This document shows positions 1-11,216 of a stretch of 64,000 nucleotides of DNA, one piece after another (the first letter of the stretch is position 1; each line of letters begins with the position of its first letter). The stretch covers positions 24,746 to 88,745 of the forward strand of contig CAJQUW010004639.1 of the NCBI GenBank assembly GCA_907163375.1. The letters are read 5' to 3'. Origin of the DNA: Prostheceraeus crozeri. Its lineage: Eukaryota; Platyhelminthes; Polycladida; Euryleptidae. Both the position numbers and the translations under genes were made by a program. Under the pieces are notes generated by a model. That model saw only the letters and a program-made list of their open reading frames with translations, had not been told where the DNA came from and searched no databases.

Positions 1-1153
1 CCTGGTGGTAGTGATGACTACATAGATTTGAGTTATGCGATGCTTGATTTGAGGTTTAGAATATAGCAAGCAGATGGAACTGCTATTGACGATGCACATA
101 AAGTTGGACTGAACAATTTACCATTGACTACATTACTTCGCGATGTTTCTCTAACGATTGGAGAGCAGAAGGTGGAAGGTGCTCAAAGCGATTATCCCTA
201 TAAATCATATTTCAATCATGTATCACAGTTTCATCCAGCAGCACAAAAAAGTCTTATGGAAGCCATGGGATGGTACAGAGATGAAGCAGGAAAATTTGAT
301 GTTGAAACAAACAGTGGCTTTGTAAAGCGATCTGCTATGATTAAAGATAGTAAAGTATGTCAGCTATATGGTCCGCTGAATTTAGACTTCTTTAGACAGT
401 CAAAGTTTTTACTCTGTAATACCAGCATGCGACTCAAGCTGACATTGAATAAGCCTGAATTTGCGCTGAATGCATTTGCTAAAGTTGACAATTTTAGAAT
501 TCATGTGGAAGATATTGCACTTTACATTCGTCGAGTAGTACCGAATCCAAGTGTCATTAGAGGACATGCTGAAGGTCTTAACCGCCAAAATGCCATTTAC
601 CCCATTCAGCATACAAAGCTTCTCACCTTTACAATTCCGAAAGATCAAAAGAGTTTCTTTCATGAAAGATGGCCTGTTTCCATCGGAAGCACCGAAGCTC
701 CTCATGGTGGCAATGGTTGAAAATGATGCATTTAATGGTAATATAAAGAAGAATCCTTTCAATTTTAAACACAATCAGTTAAGTGAAATTGCTTTACGTG
801 TAAATGGTGTGAGTCATCCTGGTCCACCCTACAAACCAGATTTTGCTTCGGATCAATTTATGCGCAGTTATGTTGATTTTATGGATGTCTTTGGCTTTTA
901 CAATACGGATGACACCAACGGACTGACTATGAAAGAGTTTAAGAGTGCATATACTATTTATGCATTTGATTTGACTGCTGACAGCGATATTAGTGCACCC
1001 TATCGTCAAGCGAACGTGCCTCATAATATTCGTTTGGATTTGACGTTCAAAAGAACACTACCTGAGACGATCAATGTATTAATTTATGCAGTTTTCGATT
1101 CAAATATTGAAATTACAAAGTATCGTGACGTGATTCTTCAGTATAATCGTTAA
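1..1153 (+). pseudogene. MCP: Polinton major capsid protein (double jelly roll), element A, 5'-truncated by window
   Basis: This is the copy-A equivalent of the capsid gene at 43721-44991. The visible part starts in the first jelly roll (YIDLSYA region) and runs to the stop at 1151-1153. It resembles the animal F54H12.2-like family, which is recognised as the Polinton capsid protein and would build the icosahedral shell. The stop codon overlaps the protease start by one base (TAATG), so the two genes are probably translated from one late transcript. The gene is broken. Confidence 0.8.
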
Positions 1154-1614
1154 TGAGTTGGTTGACTGCTGACGATATTAAAACTAAAGTGCAGCGTAAT
1201 GCAGACGAAGCGACGTTGAAAGCTTTCGATAATGTCTATTCGCTCGATACCTTACCACCTGCAGTAAATCACTATCCCATCTTTATTGTGCTAAACACTC
1301 ATTCGCAGAATTTAGGCGGTCAGCATTGGAAAGCGATCTTTATTGGAGAAGACCGACGTGGTGAACTATTTGACTCTCTTGCTCAACCTCCAAATATACC
1401 AACACAGCAGTGGTTGAGAAAACATACGCGTCAATATCAGCGAAATGAACGCATACTACAACATCCACTTTCATCAACGTGTGGTGCTTTTGTACTGTAC
1501 TTCATCTTAAAACGTTTACATGTATCTCGATTTGTATCTGTTATTCAAAACTTTTCATGTAATCCATCCTCTAATGAAAAAATGATTTGTAAGTTCTATC
1601 ATGATTTGAAATAA
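1153..1614 (+). CDS. PRO: Adenain-like cysteine protease, element A
   Basis: A 153-residue maturation protease of the adenovirus adenain/Ulp1 fold that would process capsid and core proteins. The catalytic His sits in GGQHWKAIF (about residue 58), the acidic residue in ELFDSL, and the nucleophile Cys in SSTCGAFVLYF (about residue 118). Length and motif order fit Polinton proteases. It starts inside the capsid gene stop codon, and an AATAAA at 1612-1617 overlaps its own stop, giving a compact polyadenylation signal. The copy in element B at 43260-43721 differs at only one or two residues. The reading frame looks whole. Confidence 0.9.
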   Translation: MSWLTADDIKTKVQRNADEATLKAFDNVYSLDTLPPAVNHYPIFIVLNTHSQNLGGQHWKAIFIGEDRRGELFDSLAQPPNIPTQQWLRKHTRQYQRNERILQHPLSSTCGAFVLYFILKRLHVSRFVSVIQNFSCNPSSNEKMICKFYHDLK

Positions 1615-1640
1615 AAACATCATGTTCGAAAAATTGTTTT

Positions 1641-2186
1641 TTATTTTACAATCCGCTGGGTACGTACATACTCGATGAGATAGTCTAGGATCACATTTGC
1701 TTGTGCATGAGATTTTAGTCCAGTAATGATCACTTTACTATTATGAAAGATTGCAACATGCACAGGTAACCAACAACTAATGAGAGCTGCAGGAAAAAGT
1801 TCGGGTTCATAACACAAATTGTAACTGCTGGTATGAATCTTCAAAAATGATACACTTTCACTCAATTGAGTAGAGATCACCATATTGTCCACAGTCAGAT
1901 TCGACATCACACACCTCTCCCTCTTCCATATCCGACGTAGTAGTCTCTGTAGCTCTAAGCGCATTGACTGCGCCGATGAATGAGAAAGGGCGCCGAGAAT
2001 CTGTACAGTCCCATTTGGGAAGAGTTGAAGATTCCGTGAATTGTTCATCTTCACCACTAACATTTGAGGACGGCCCGGGCAATACTTGCTGTTTGGAAGG
2101 TGTTGGTGTAATGTTGTGAGATCGATTTTGGTGTAGAGTCTGAAGCGACGGAGAATGTTGACGATGGTGTAGCGATGGCGCTTCAT
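1641..2186 (-). CDS. TBP-like (TATA-binding protein fold) protein, element A
   Basis: This is the copy-A counterpart of 42688-43233, which carries the detailed reasoning. Two tandem repeats match the TBP saddle: the first holds TIVNILRRF and LFPNGTVQILG, the second VDNMVISTQL, YEPELF and KVIITGLKS. The open frame extends further upstream, but the ATG at 2186 lies immediately before the first repeat and is chosen as start, giving 181 residues. Its C-terminal coding end faces the protease gene, only 26 bp away. Its 5' part overlaps the PC4-like gene in another frame. The frame looks whole here. Confidence 0.62.
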   Translation of the reverse strand: MKRHRYTIVNILRRFRLYTKIDLTTLHQHLPNSKYCPGRPQMLVVKMNNSRNLQLFPNGTVQILGALSHSSAQSMRLELQRLLRRIWKRERCVMSNLTVDNMVISTQLSESVSFLKIHTSSYNLCYEPELFPAALISCWLPVHVAIFHNSKVIITGLKSHAQANVILDYLIEYVRTQRIVK

Positions 2187-2506
2187 GATGAAAAAATGAG
2201 TAAATTGAGTGATGTACCTTCCTTTTATACTTTTCCCAACTACCTTGATGAAATGTGAAGTTAGTATGGAGTTGGGAATGATAGAGTTGAATTCGCCGTT
2301 TGTTGACGCGCAACCAGATGTGATTTCCAATACGTGAATGTCTTTTCATATAGCAGTATTTCAAATCCTTCATAATGATGTAGAGATTGAAAATGACGAT
2401 AAGATAAAGCAAACTCTCTTCTCACATTTCCAGTTGAATCTTTGAAATAGACGTTTCGATCATGATCCGTTTCAATACGTTGTAGGGAATCTAATTTCCA
2501 ACTCAT
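1858..2506 (-). pseudogene. Small PC4-like protein, paralog 2, element A
   Basis: Counterpart of 42366-43016, broken in this copy. The N-terminal half (MSWKLDSLQRIETD, then aLSYRHFQSL) is paralogous to the neighbouring 118-residue gene at 2529-2885. The C-terminal half is Ser/Thr/acidic-rich, probably disordered, and shares its DNA with the TBP-like gene in another frame. The PC4 resemblance is my inference from the pattern of a beta-rich segment followed by G-x-x-L-x-x-x-x-F-x-x-L and a short helix. Confidence 0.5.
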
Positions 2507-2528
2507 GGTGCGTGGTAGTCATGTCTGA

Positions 2529-2885
2529 TTAAGATTTGCATAGTAGGGCGATGAAATCACGACAAATAAATGTCATGATGGAGCGATGTATGTATCTTCC
2601 ATACTTCTCCCAATTGTATTTGCGGAATGAGAAACAGTTCGCGGAATGAGAATGGCAGATTTGAATTTCATTTCTATAATGTTGAAGCCAAACTTGATCA
2701 CCCAAGGAGATGAATCTTAATGTTTCAAAATATTCCAAATCCCTCATGATATCATGGAGGTTGACAAATTGTCGCCATGTTAATGTAATACCTCTTGATG
2801 TATGACCATGAGAATTTTTGAAATGCAAGTTTCCATTACGATCAACTCTGATATATTGTAGAGAGTCCAAAATCCAAGTCTTCAT
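2529..2885 (-). CDS. Small PC4-like protein, paralog 1, element A
   Basis: 118 residues from the ATG at 2885; an in-frame TTG slightly upstream is ignored. It starts MKTWILDSLQYIRVDRNG and carries RGITLTWRQFVNLHDIM. It is almost identical to 41987-42343. Only about 35 bp separate its ATG from the oppositely oriented virion-protein gene at 2921, so the two must share one divergent promoter. A single-stranded-DNA-binding or transcription role is a guess from the PC4-like pattern and the TBP-like neighbour. Confidence 0.6.
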   Translation of the reverse strand: MKTWILDSLQYIRVDRNGNLHFKNSHGHTSRGITLTWRQFVNLHDIMRDLEYFETLRFISLGDQVWLQHYRNEIQICHSHSANCFSFRKYNWEKYGRYIHRSIMTFICRDFIALLCKS

Positions 2886-2920
2886 GATGTTATGCAAAGT
2901 CGCAGATCAGCAATATAAAA

Positions 2921-4318
2921 ATGTCGTTTTATCATATTTTGCTTAGCAATGCGGCCGCAAATAGATTTGCTAGTAATCGAGCCGCACTCTTTTCTACTCC
3001 CATTGATCATGCACAACAGCTAAATGGAAATTGGGAAGTGGGTGTCACTCAACTTGTCTATAGCAACTGTGTCTATACTTTTGATCATGAGGTGATGACT
3101 ATTAATATGAGACGCACAGCTGCTTACCAATGTGAAAAGGGCTGCCGAGTATACATTCCACAGTGGGCAAAGAAAGATCTCCTATCATGTAAAAAGTTTA
3201 TATATGATTTCTTGAATAAAGCGTGCAAACATATTGTCCAATTTACTCCGCACAATGATGATCATAATTATGTACATCATGTAGTTGAGAAAGTTTGGAT
3301 TGTTGGTTTAAGTCCAAGTTTAAGAAATGATTTAGGTTACCTCGCTAGCGCCTTAACAAGCTATGATAATTTTAACGTTAATTACCACATAAGTGGTCAT
3401 AAACAGTTAATATATCGAGAGGAAGCTTATTATGTAGATCTTATTCCAAGAAATGAGAAGACGTTGGTGAAGAAGATTGTGATTAAGCCAAGAAAGACAA
3501 ACATGACTCCTGAAACATTATTGAAGAAATTTAATTATCTCCTTCGAGTTGATGGTAAACAAGTGGCAACATTGACTTATATCAAATCATCTAATCATAT
3601 TGCAATAAGTAAATTAAATGATGATAATCTAGTATTAGTTTGTTCAAAAGATTTTCATCAGTTCTTACGACATCATTCTGCAGCTGTTCATGGAAAATTT
3701 GATATGCAACATTTACCATGTGAAAGGTCAAATCAATTTGATACAGAATGGTCCGTATCTTTATACAGAAAGTGTGTAGAGCCTTTCGGTGGTATCTTAC
3801 ATGAAACAAGAGTGTTGATGCCTCGCATTATTACTTCAGTTAAATTGGTTGTAGATTATTTAAATGCAGTGATTAATGAGCAACATATTTCATTTTCTGA
3901 AAAAGAAAATACTTTGTCTCTCACTATAAGTGGAAAAGGTATTGAACTAATTATGGATAAAACTCTAATGGACATTTTGGGTTTTGATCAAAATATCTTT
4001 AAAAGTGGTACTGTAACCAAAGGTAGCGCAGACATGTCGCTATCGCGTCGTATTAACTATTTTCAGATATATTCCAATATTGGTGAAGATGTACGTGTGG
4101 GAGATGTTGAAGCTCCATTGCTAGCAATGATACCATACCAGCCAAAAAGCTGCAGTATTTTATCTGAGCATACTTTCAAGAAAATGCATTATACAAAGCT
4201 GAAATCAAACTACATCCCACAAATTGATATTGCAATTTATGACGATGCAGGTGCGTTGATTACTTTTCATAAAGATGCTGTGACAAGTATCACACTCTAT
4301 TTCCGAATGAAGAGTTAA
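2921..4318 (+). CDS. Polinton virion-type protein with WEVGV motif, paralog 1, element A
   Basis: 465 residues, apparently whole in this copy. The N-terminus contains LLSNAAANRFASN and LNGNWEVGV, the signature of a protein found beside capsid genes in many animal Polintons. It may be the minor capsid (penton-type) or a fibre-like protein; I cannot tell which. The next gene, 4358-5877, is a clear paralog with the same N-terminal layout. The ATG at 2921 follows an A/T-rich ATATAAAA stretch with almost no leader. Confidence 0.62.
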   Translation: MSFYHILLSNAAANRFASNRAALFSTPIDHAQQLNGNWEVGVTQLVYSNCVYTFDHEVMTINMRRTAAYQCEKGCRVYIPQWAKKDLLSCKKFIYDFLNKACKHIVQFTPHNDDHNYVHHVVEKVWIVGLSPSLRNDLGYLASALTSYDNFNVNYHISGHKQLIYREEAYYVDLIPRNEKTLVKKIVIKPRKTNMTPETLLKKFNYLLRVDGKQVATLTYIKSSNHIAISKLNDDNLVLVCSKDFHQFLRHHSAAVHGKFDMQHLPCERSNQFDTEWSVSLYRKCVEPFGGILHETRVLMPRIITSVKLVVDYLNAVINEQHISFSEKENTLSLTISGKGIELIMDKTLMDILGFDQNIFKSGTVTKGSADMSLSRRINYFQIYSNIGEDVRVGDVEAPLLAMIPYQPKSCSILSEHTFKKMHYTKLKSNYIPQIDIAIYDDAGALITFHKDAVTSITLYFRMKS

Positions 4319-4357
4319 TGCAAAAGTATGCTAATATATTTTTCCAATGTGAATAAT

Positions 4358-5877
4358 ATGGAAAGGGAAAATAAGGACTCGTTTCTAATCTACTTGCCCA
4401 GTAATGTTTCTATGAATAAATTTCCCAAAAATAAACCATCAGACTATCGAGTAGAATTAAATCGCCCACTACATTTAGAAGGTGAATGGGAGGTTGGCGT
4501 TTCTAGTATTTGCTATGATAGCAATATTCAGAATGTGAATGATTTGGAAGAAATGATATTGACTCCTCGCACCCATGATGGAATAACGATGAATAATGCA
4601 TTCCAGTTCCCATACAATTTAACATCAGATGGAAAGTGGAACTATGAATGGATTCAGATAAAATCAGATTATTATGAACCATTTGGGAATGAGAAAATTA
4701 TTAAGGCGTTCAATAGTGGTAATACTTCCATCATGAAGAATAAAAATCAGAAAGCTTATGAGTTTACTATCTATCATTGGAGTGGGAGACAGTTCCTTCG
4801 CTTTCATTCTTTTACTAAAGGTCTTACACTGAGGTTGGATAATGAATTCTATCCACATCTCGGTTTTGGTCATGGACTACATCTAACGTCAATTGCTACT
4901 GCAAATGTTAAGAAAGTTTATTCAAATCGAATCAACAAATTTCATTATAGATTTAAAATATTTGATGAAGATGTTGTAGAATGTGAAGAACGCATCATTT
5001 TGAAAAAGCGTGGTGTTCAACCTTTATCACTTATTGAGTTAGTAAAACGATGGAATGAGACTGTGGGTAAGAAGTATGGAGAGAAAATTATGGCGGACAA
5101 AATAGGTTGGTTATTCAGAAATATAATGACAAACTTACATTTTATTTCTCTCCAACCTTGCGCCATTTTGTAAGACATTATACACCTATTATTGGAAGCG
5201 GTGTGGTGTATGCTTCTCATGAATATTACACTAAAGCTGATTCAGTTAATGATGAATGGTGGGTGGACATCTATGGTGATCGCATCAAGAAAATTTACCA
5301 GTCTTATGAAGAATCTAAAGTTGCTATCAATATAATGTCGCGTCTATATCATACAGTTGAAAGCTTCATTCATGTAGTAAATCCTTATATACAACAGAAG
5401 TTGAAGCATGTGATGAAAAGTAAATATGATGTAAAGACACACCACATTTCGCTTTCAATTGAAAATCAACGCGTTGTTCTGAAACTGGGTGATGACATTC
5501 AATGTCAATTGAGTAAAAAGTTGATAAAACTCTTTGGTTTTTCAATGCTACAAACTGTGTTTACTGCTGCGCATACGATTGGTATAGAAACACCAATGAC
5601 ACTTGATAAACATGAACAGCACCTTTACATTCAAAGTGATTTGATTCTACCTATTTCTGTTGGTGAGAAAAAAGAATACATTTTACGCGATTTCATTCAT
5701 GATAAAGACGCTTCATATGGAATAGTTGAGAAGATGTTTGAATCTATTTTCTATCATCCCGTCGTCAAACAAACTATACCCTCTATTGCTATCAAAATTA
5801 CCAATGGTTTACAAGAGTGCATCCATGTGAAAGATACTAAATCCCTCGTAACTTTAGTGTTTCGGAAAACAAAGTGA
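4358..5877 (+). pseudogene. Polinton virion-type protein with WEVGV motif, paralog 2, element A
   Basis: Counterpart of 38993-40513. It begins MERENKDSFLIYLPSN and contains LEGEWEVGVSSICYDS. The copy in element B is open over its full length of about 506 residues; this one is broken. It ends convergently with the polymerase gene (stop at 6056), with AATAAA-like signals in the roughly 180-bp gap. Confidence 0.6.
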
Positions 5878-6055
5878 AGTCATTGTGATATGTTTATTGA
5901 AATACAAATATGTATATGAAAAAGTCTTTTCACAGATATAGGGGAATGAGCTGACTGTAGGCATATATTCACAAGGAAGAAACGATCTCATGCGATACAT
6001 AAAACAACCATGTATATCTACAAAAAGCAACATCAAAATACTGAGTTAAAGTTGA

Positions 6056-9000
6056 TTATGTCAATACATCTCCTGAATGTGGTAGCGTGAGTTTTATTCT
6101 TTTGGGTGGAGGTATGTTTGTGTCAGGATGTCCATGTGGAAGAGATGTGTTATGACCTATCCAACACCTCTTATCTTCCCATGCTGAAAGTGCTCGTTTC
6201 TTGAACGTGTGCGTTTTCACAGTATGAACTTGAGATTTTAAGATTGTCATATTGACAAACGTTATAGTTTTATTTTTATAGGCCTTCTTATAGGACCGAT
6301 GTTTCATTTTGTGAACAATGGATTTTGATATACCTTTAGCACGCTTAATACTATCTGCACATTCTTTTAATTTCATGGAATACATTTTAGGACGGAGGAG
6401 AATCATTTCATCTATTTCCTTTCCTGCTGTTTCATCCTTAAAACAACCAAGTTTGGCTTTATTCTGTATGGAATAGAGTGGATGAGTGGGATTGTAGTTA
6501 GATGTGTCGAAATATTTTTCTAATGACTTAGCTACTTCATTAAAATTTAAATCTTTTTGAGTGGTAATTCCTAAAAAGAAACTATCTGTATCACCACCCT
6601 GCAAGCGAACCTCTTTTACGAGAGGGCATGGTTTTAATATTTTGTAGAAGAGTTGATACATTTCAAGCTTGGAATAATCTAAAACGGCTTGCCCAGTATA
6701 GATGGGTTTGCACAACTCAACTTCAGATTTTATCATTTTAACACCTACAAGATCCTCATCGATGATGTCTCTATCAATGAAAAGAGGTGATGAGGTCAAT
6801 TTGTGATATTTTTGTTCATCAACGACTAGTTTGTAGTTCATACGTTTTCTAACATCCTCCATGGTCTTTCCAAAAAGACTGTTATTCTTATATTTACGAA
6901 AATCCTTTTCAAAATTATTTTGGGCGAGTGCACGTTTTTGACTGTTACTATCTATATAGGGTTTCAGGAAGGCTTTCTGTCTAAATTTGATAATGCGGTG
7001 AACTGACTTTAGAAGCATGCCCATTTCTAAATAGAATTTTAGTATGCAGAAGCGCACGAGATAATTTTTCTTATCATATTGGGTGAGCAAAAGTTTGCGG
7101 CATGGTTTGTACCTTGGCTGTCCACACTCTGTTAAGTTATTATGAAATTGTGACATGAATGGTGAAAACATATCTTCAGTCACTTCACCAGATTCAGGTG
7201 CGAGTGGGAAATCAGCAGTTTTATTTTTGATACTATTTGGATAAATCAAATCCACTTCAAAATAATATCCCCAATCACCTTCATCTGGAATCTTCAGTAT
7301 GTTTGAAGGGTTGGAGTAATATTCAAGCTCATCTTGTTTTAACCAACTAAACTCGGAATGAGGTAGTGGTTTAGACAGTGAACTGCCATATAAATTATTT
7401 TGGTCATAGTACTTTAGGTGGATATGATCATCACCTACTGTTTCAGATTTTATATGATGTTTATTTACAAATGTGAGACCACCGCGCATTCCGCGCTCAA
7501 ATATATTATACATCTCCGGGTCTTGTAAGAGATGAATGGTCTCACCAGTCATTTTAAAGGCTGATTTAAAGGACATGGCTGGTAGACTGACAAAGTGGAC
7601 AGGATCTAATTTGTCTTCTTCTAATGCCACTCGTCGAAATTCCTGAAAGACATCAGCCAGCAAAATGACATCTAATTCTAAGTAAGCGATCATATAATCG
7701 CCAAACGTTTTACAATCAAATTTTAACCATGCCTCTTGAGCATGTTCATAATCTTCTACTGGACAATCTTGACCCGTCAAATCGTTTTGGAATTTGTCAA
7801 TGGAAGGAAGGGTTGTTTCATTTAGTTTAGACATTGAGCTAAAATACGCATAGGGAAAGACTCCTTTGCGAGTGATTATTTCATCCGTTAAGTTTGGATA
7901 GTGTTTCTTCAAAGTTTGACTATGGGGAAGAAACTTGAGATTACGAACGAGAGAAGCTAGTGACGCTGACATGAATTGAAATGAATCTAAAAATTTTATT
8001 CCGAAGAAGACTGTCTTATTTTCTTTAGTTTTATCAACTGGTACTTTTGCTGTCATTGCCATGAATTTTTCTCTCGTTTGCGCTATTACATTAAACTGCC
8101 ACGATTTCATCTGGCTCAACCCTCCTTTTATGAGCATATGACTGTCATAGCCCTTAAAGTTATGAAAAATGACGGGTAGTACACGACGTCTCAACCTAAG
8201 TGAAAAGTTACATTTGGAGCAGAGTGCGTTTCTAAATTTACCAGTGATGTGATCATGATCACGCCCTTTCTTAATTTTATCGTCATCAAACGTTTTATGA
8301 CATTTAGGGCACGATGTGCAACTTTCAAATTTCTGTTTGTCTTCATCTGACATATGTAGTGACTTACGCTGCAATTGGGAATCATATGATTGTTGAAATT
8401 TAGCAGCTTTATCAAGAAATTCTAGAAAGTTTGAAATGCAATCTTCACCTTGCCAAGTATGCATTTTGTTTTGTCTATTCCTAAAGTGGTCATGCCATAC
8501 TTCATAGCAGGATATGGCTGCTGGCTTGTGGATGATATCATCAATGTAGCATTCTATGTCTGCGTAAATGACACGCAGGAGACTTAATTCGTCACCATTA
8601 TCCCTATGTGAAAATATTTTATCTTTGGGCATGCGTTCCATTTGTAATTTACCTCGCTTGCACCATTCATAGTGAGTTTCAAATATATCTTTACTCCAAA
8701 AGGAGCGGATGCAGCGGTCGCATACAAAATGTTCACCTCTGTTAGAGTGTCCCAAGTGAGTGTACAAGCGAGAGATTTTGGGAATACCACAGTAGTGCCA
8801 TTCCTCGCTATCATCTTGTTTTACTAATAAGAGGTTGACTACACGTTCATAACAAGTTGAACGTGAATTATAGCGGGAACCCTTCAACCCCTTCTCCCAC
8901 ACGTGAACGACAATTTTAATCTGATTATGTTTTTCGAACGTTTCTACATCTTTGATTTTCATGTTGTTACTATCACAACCTTCAAAGTCTAGTTCATCCT

Positions 9001-10028
9001 CCCACTGTCTATAGCTATAGGTATGATTTCGATGCGCGTTGATATCATTATAGTGAAGGATGGATAGGACTGCATATTTGAAACACTGTGATTTACAATC
9101 GACATTGATGACAGCTTTCTTATTACACAACGTTTTTGGTAGTTTAAATGTGCCTCGAGCTGCATGACTTTCTAATAGGGAAATCTTGAACATGGCTGAG
9201 TCCACACCATCAAAAATGAGAACGCTGTCGCGTTGATTGAATTTATCTACATTTGATTTTAAACATTGAATGTGAAAATTTAGCCAAGACTCGCAGTCTA
9301 CAACTTCGGTTGCGGAAGAGGAAGGAACATGAAACTGTATTCTCTCCGTCACTTGACCCGTTTGAAAATCTATCTTAATATATTTTAGTTTAAGGTAGAT
9401 GAGCGCCTTCATTCTAAAATTGTCTAAATTGTTGAAGAGCGCTTCGATAATGTTAGAATTTTGAAGGAGCCACTCAGGAAAATCTACTATTTGAGTATTG
9501 GACTCCATGCAGTAGTCGCGTACTAAATTATTATGTGAAACATTAATGAGGGAGATGGTAGAGGTACCGTTGGTGTAGTGATCATTTGCATGCGTGTGTT
9601 AAAGTCTGTGCGAAGATCGCTGAAAGTGACTATCAAAAGAAAGATGGCACAAATCGCAAGGAAAGGAGATGTCATCGTCAGAATCAACTTCACCTCCGGA
9701 GATTGACGCCGCTTTGCGTTGACACACACGTTGTTTTGTATCGAAGGAGACTGTGCTTCCTTGTAAACATATGTCCGCAGTCGGCACATTCCCACTCGTT
9801 GCCTTGTCGCGAGAGTCCTGAGCTGGAACTCACATCACCTGAAAGAGAAATCATTCTATCATCTCTGTTCAAGTCTCAGTGTATTGTTACAACCTACTTT
9901 GACTCAACAACTCTAAACTTTCCTCGAGAAGGGAGGGCGTTGGTGATGAAGTTGATGCCTGAAATTGAGGAAGATGCTATTAGCCACACGTTTCAGGGAG
10001 ATGAGTGAAGAAATTTTCAACTTACCAT
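6056..10028 (-). pseudogene. pPolB: Protein-primed DNA polymerase B with N-terminal zinc fingers, element A
   Basis: The main exon (6056-9508 and upstream) encodes the replicative polymerase. It shows exonuclease motifs ADIEC, NFKGYDSHM and YLELDVILLADVF; polymerase motif A DQNNLYG; motif B NNSLFGKTM; and motif C GGDTDSFF. Ahead of these are an HNH-like zinc site (CPKC, DHDHITG, CSKCN) and a C2H2 finger. Two more C2H2 fingers lie in 9508-9872. Upstream splicing fits well: ATG at 10028 directly followed by GTAAGT, an acceptor before GCATCAAC at 9958, a donor GTAGGT at 9897 and an acceptor before 9838. The polymerase body is open; the zinc-finger part is damaged in this copy. Confidence 0.88.
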
Positions 10029-10199
10029 TTCAACGAAATCAAGTTTAAGGTTGATACTTCACCAAGATAGAGACATCACTCAAATTTGGAATTCACGAGA
10101 GAGCAGTTCACTTGCACACCTCAAATATAGAATTCGCCAGAGAACACTTCACTTATATGTCACAAAGACAGAGTGAAATGACACGAATGTCACTTTACA

Positions 10200-10207
10200 T
10201 ATATATA
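10200..10207 (+). promoter_or_regulatory. TATA box of the 149-codon gene, element A
   Basis: TATATATA lies about 100 bp before the ATG at 10305. Between them are ATTGG/CCAAT-like motifs. The matching box in element B is at 34664-34670. Confidence 0.55.
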
Positions 10208-10304
10208 CTTTCATATTCATCATTCATTGGCTGTTCATTCTGATTGGTTGCTTGTTGATACTTAAGAATTAGAAAACATTTCAAAGTTATTATTCACAGT
10301 CAAC

Positions 10305-10754
10305 ATGACAAGCCCTCCGACAACACCAAACACAAAATTCTCTTCTCCATGCTCAACACCAAAGGCGCTCGTTGCACCAAACGCTCCAACGAAGGGGAAG
10401 GTAGAGAAGGTGTACCGACTGGACAATATCAGAAAGTTGTCATTACCAGCGGACGACGAAGAGGAGAGTGTATGTGAGAAGGAGTGTCCCGACTTAACAG
10501 GCGTGAGGTGGAAGTATCTCCAGTACGATACTGACGATGTGATGGAGATCACCAGCACCAAATTCCTCCACCAATTATGGGAATGGTACACCCCTAACTC
10601 CCAGCCACGAACTATGGCGGAGTGGGAGTATATCGACAAAGTGAGGCTCGCAGTGGAAGAACGATTAAAGCAACTGAACTGTTTTTGTTATCTATGTGAA
10701 GCCAGACTCTGGGACGATATTGACGATGAAGACCTTTTGAAATACATGCCATAA
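10305..10754 (+). CDS. Unrecognised 149-residue Polinton protein, element A
   Basis: The N-terminus is Ser/Thr/Pro-rich (MTSPPTTPNTKFSSPCSTP) and probably disordered. The C-terminal half is acidic with a W/Y-rich core (GVRWKYLQYDTDDV, HQLWEWYTP) and a CFCYLCEARLWDD segment with closely spaced cysteines. No family is recognised. It is divergently arranged with the polymerase gene and ends TAATAAA, so stop and polyadenylation signal overlap. It differs from the B copy by only a couple of residues. Its position beside the polymerase hints at a role in replication or regulation, but this is inference. Confidence 0.7.
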   Translation: MTSPPTTPNTKFSSPCSTPKALVAPNAPTKGKVEKVYRLDNIRKLSLPADDEEESVCEKECPDLTGVRWKYLQYDTDDVMEITSTKFLHQLWEWYTPNSQPRTMAEWEYIDKVRLAVEERLKQLNCFCYLCEARLWDDIDDEDLLKYMP

Positions 10755-10805
10755 TAAATTTCTATTTCGTATTATCTTTGCTTTCATACTGACTTACTTG
10801 AATGG

Positions 10806-11216
10806 GGCTTCAGTGGATGATTTAACCATGTATACTTTTTCATTTGGAAATAGTAGCACGCTTAGTCTAACTTGTAAATCTTAAAACATTTCATATGGGC
10901 GATAAAGGTAGATGAAATAGTGTCAAATAAGATTAAGATAGCTTACACTTCTGATACAGGGATAGCAATCGACTGCGATCCATGTGTAAAGAGCTTGTTA
11001 GACTACGGATGGGCTTAAGTGGATGATTTAACCATGTATACTTTTTCATTTGGAAATAGTAGCACGCTTAGTCTAACTTGTAAATCTTATAACATTTCAT
11101 ATGGGCGATGATGGTAGATGAAATAGTGTCAAATAAAATTAAGATAGCTTACACTTCTGATACAGGGATAGCAATCGACTGCGATCCATGTGTAAAGAGC
11201 TTGTTAGACTACGGAA
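10806..11216 (+). repeat. 206-bp tandem duplication, element A only
   Basis: The segment beginning near 10806 (AGTGGATGATTTAACC) is repeated directly with a 206-bp period, the second copy beginning near 11012. It covers the promoter and first-exon region of the small spliced gene at 11108-11746. Element B has one copy, so the duplication arose in A after the two copies split. Confidence 0.85.
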
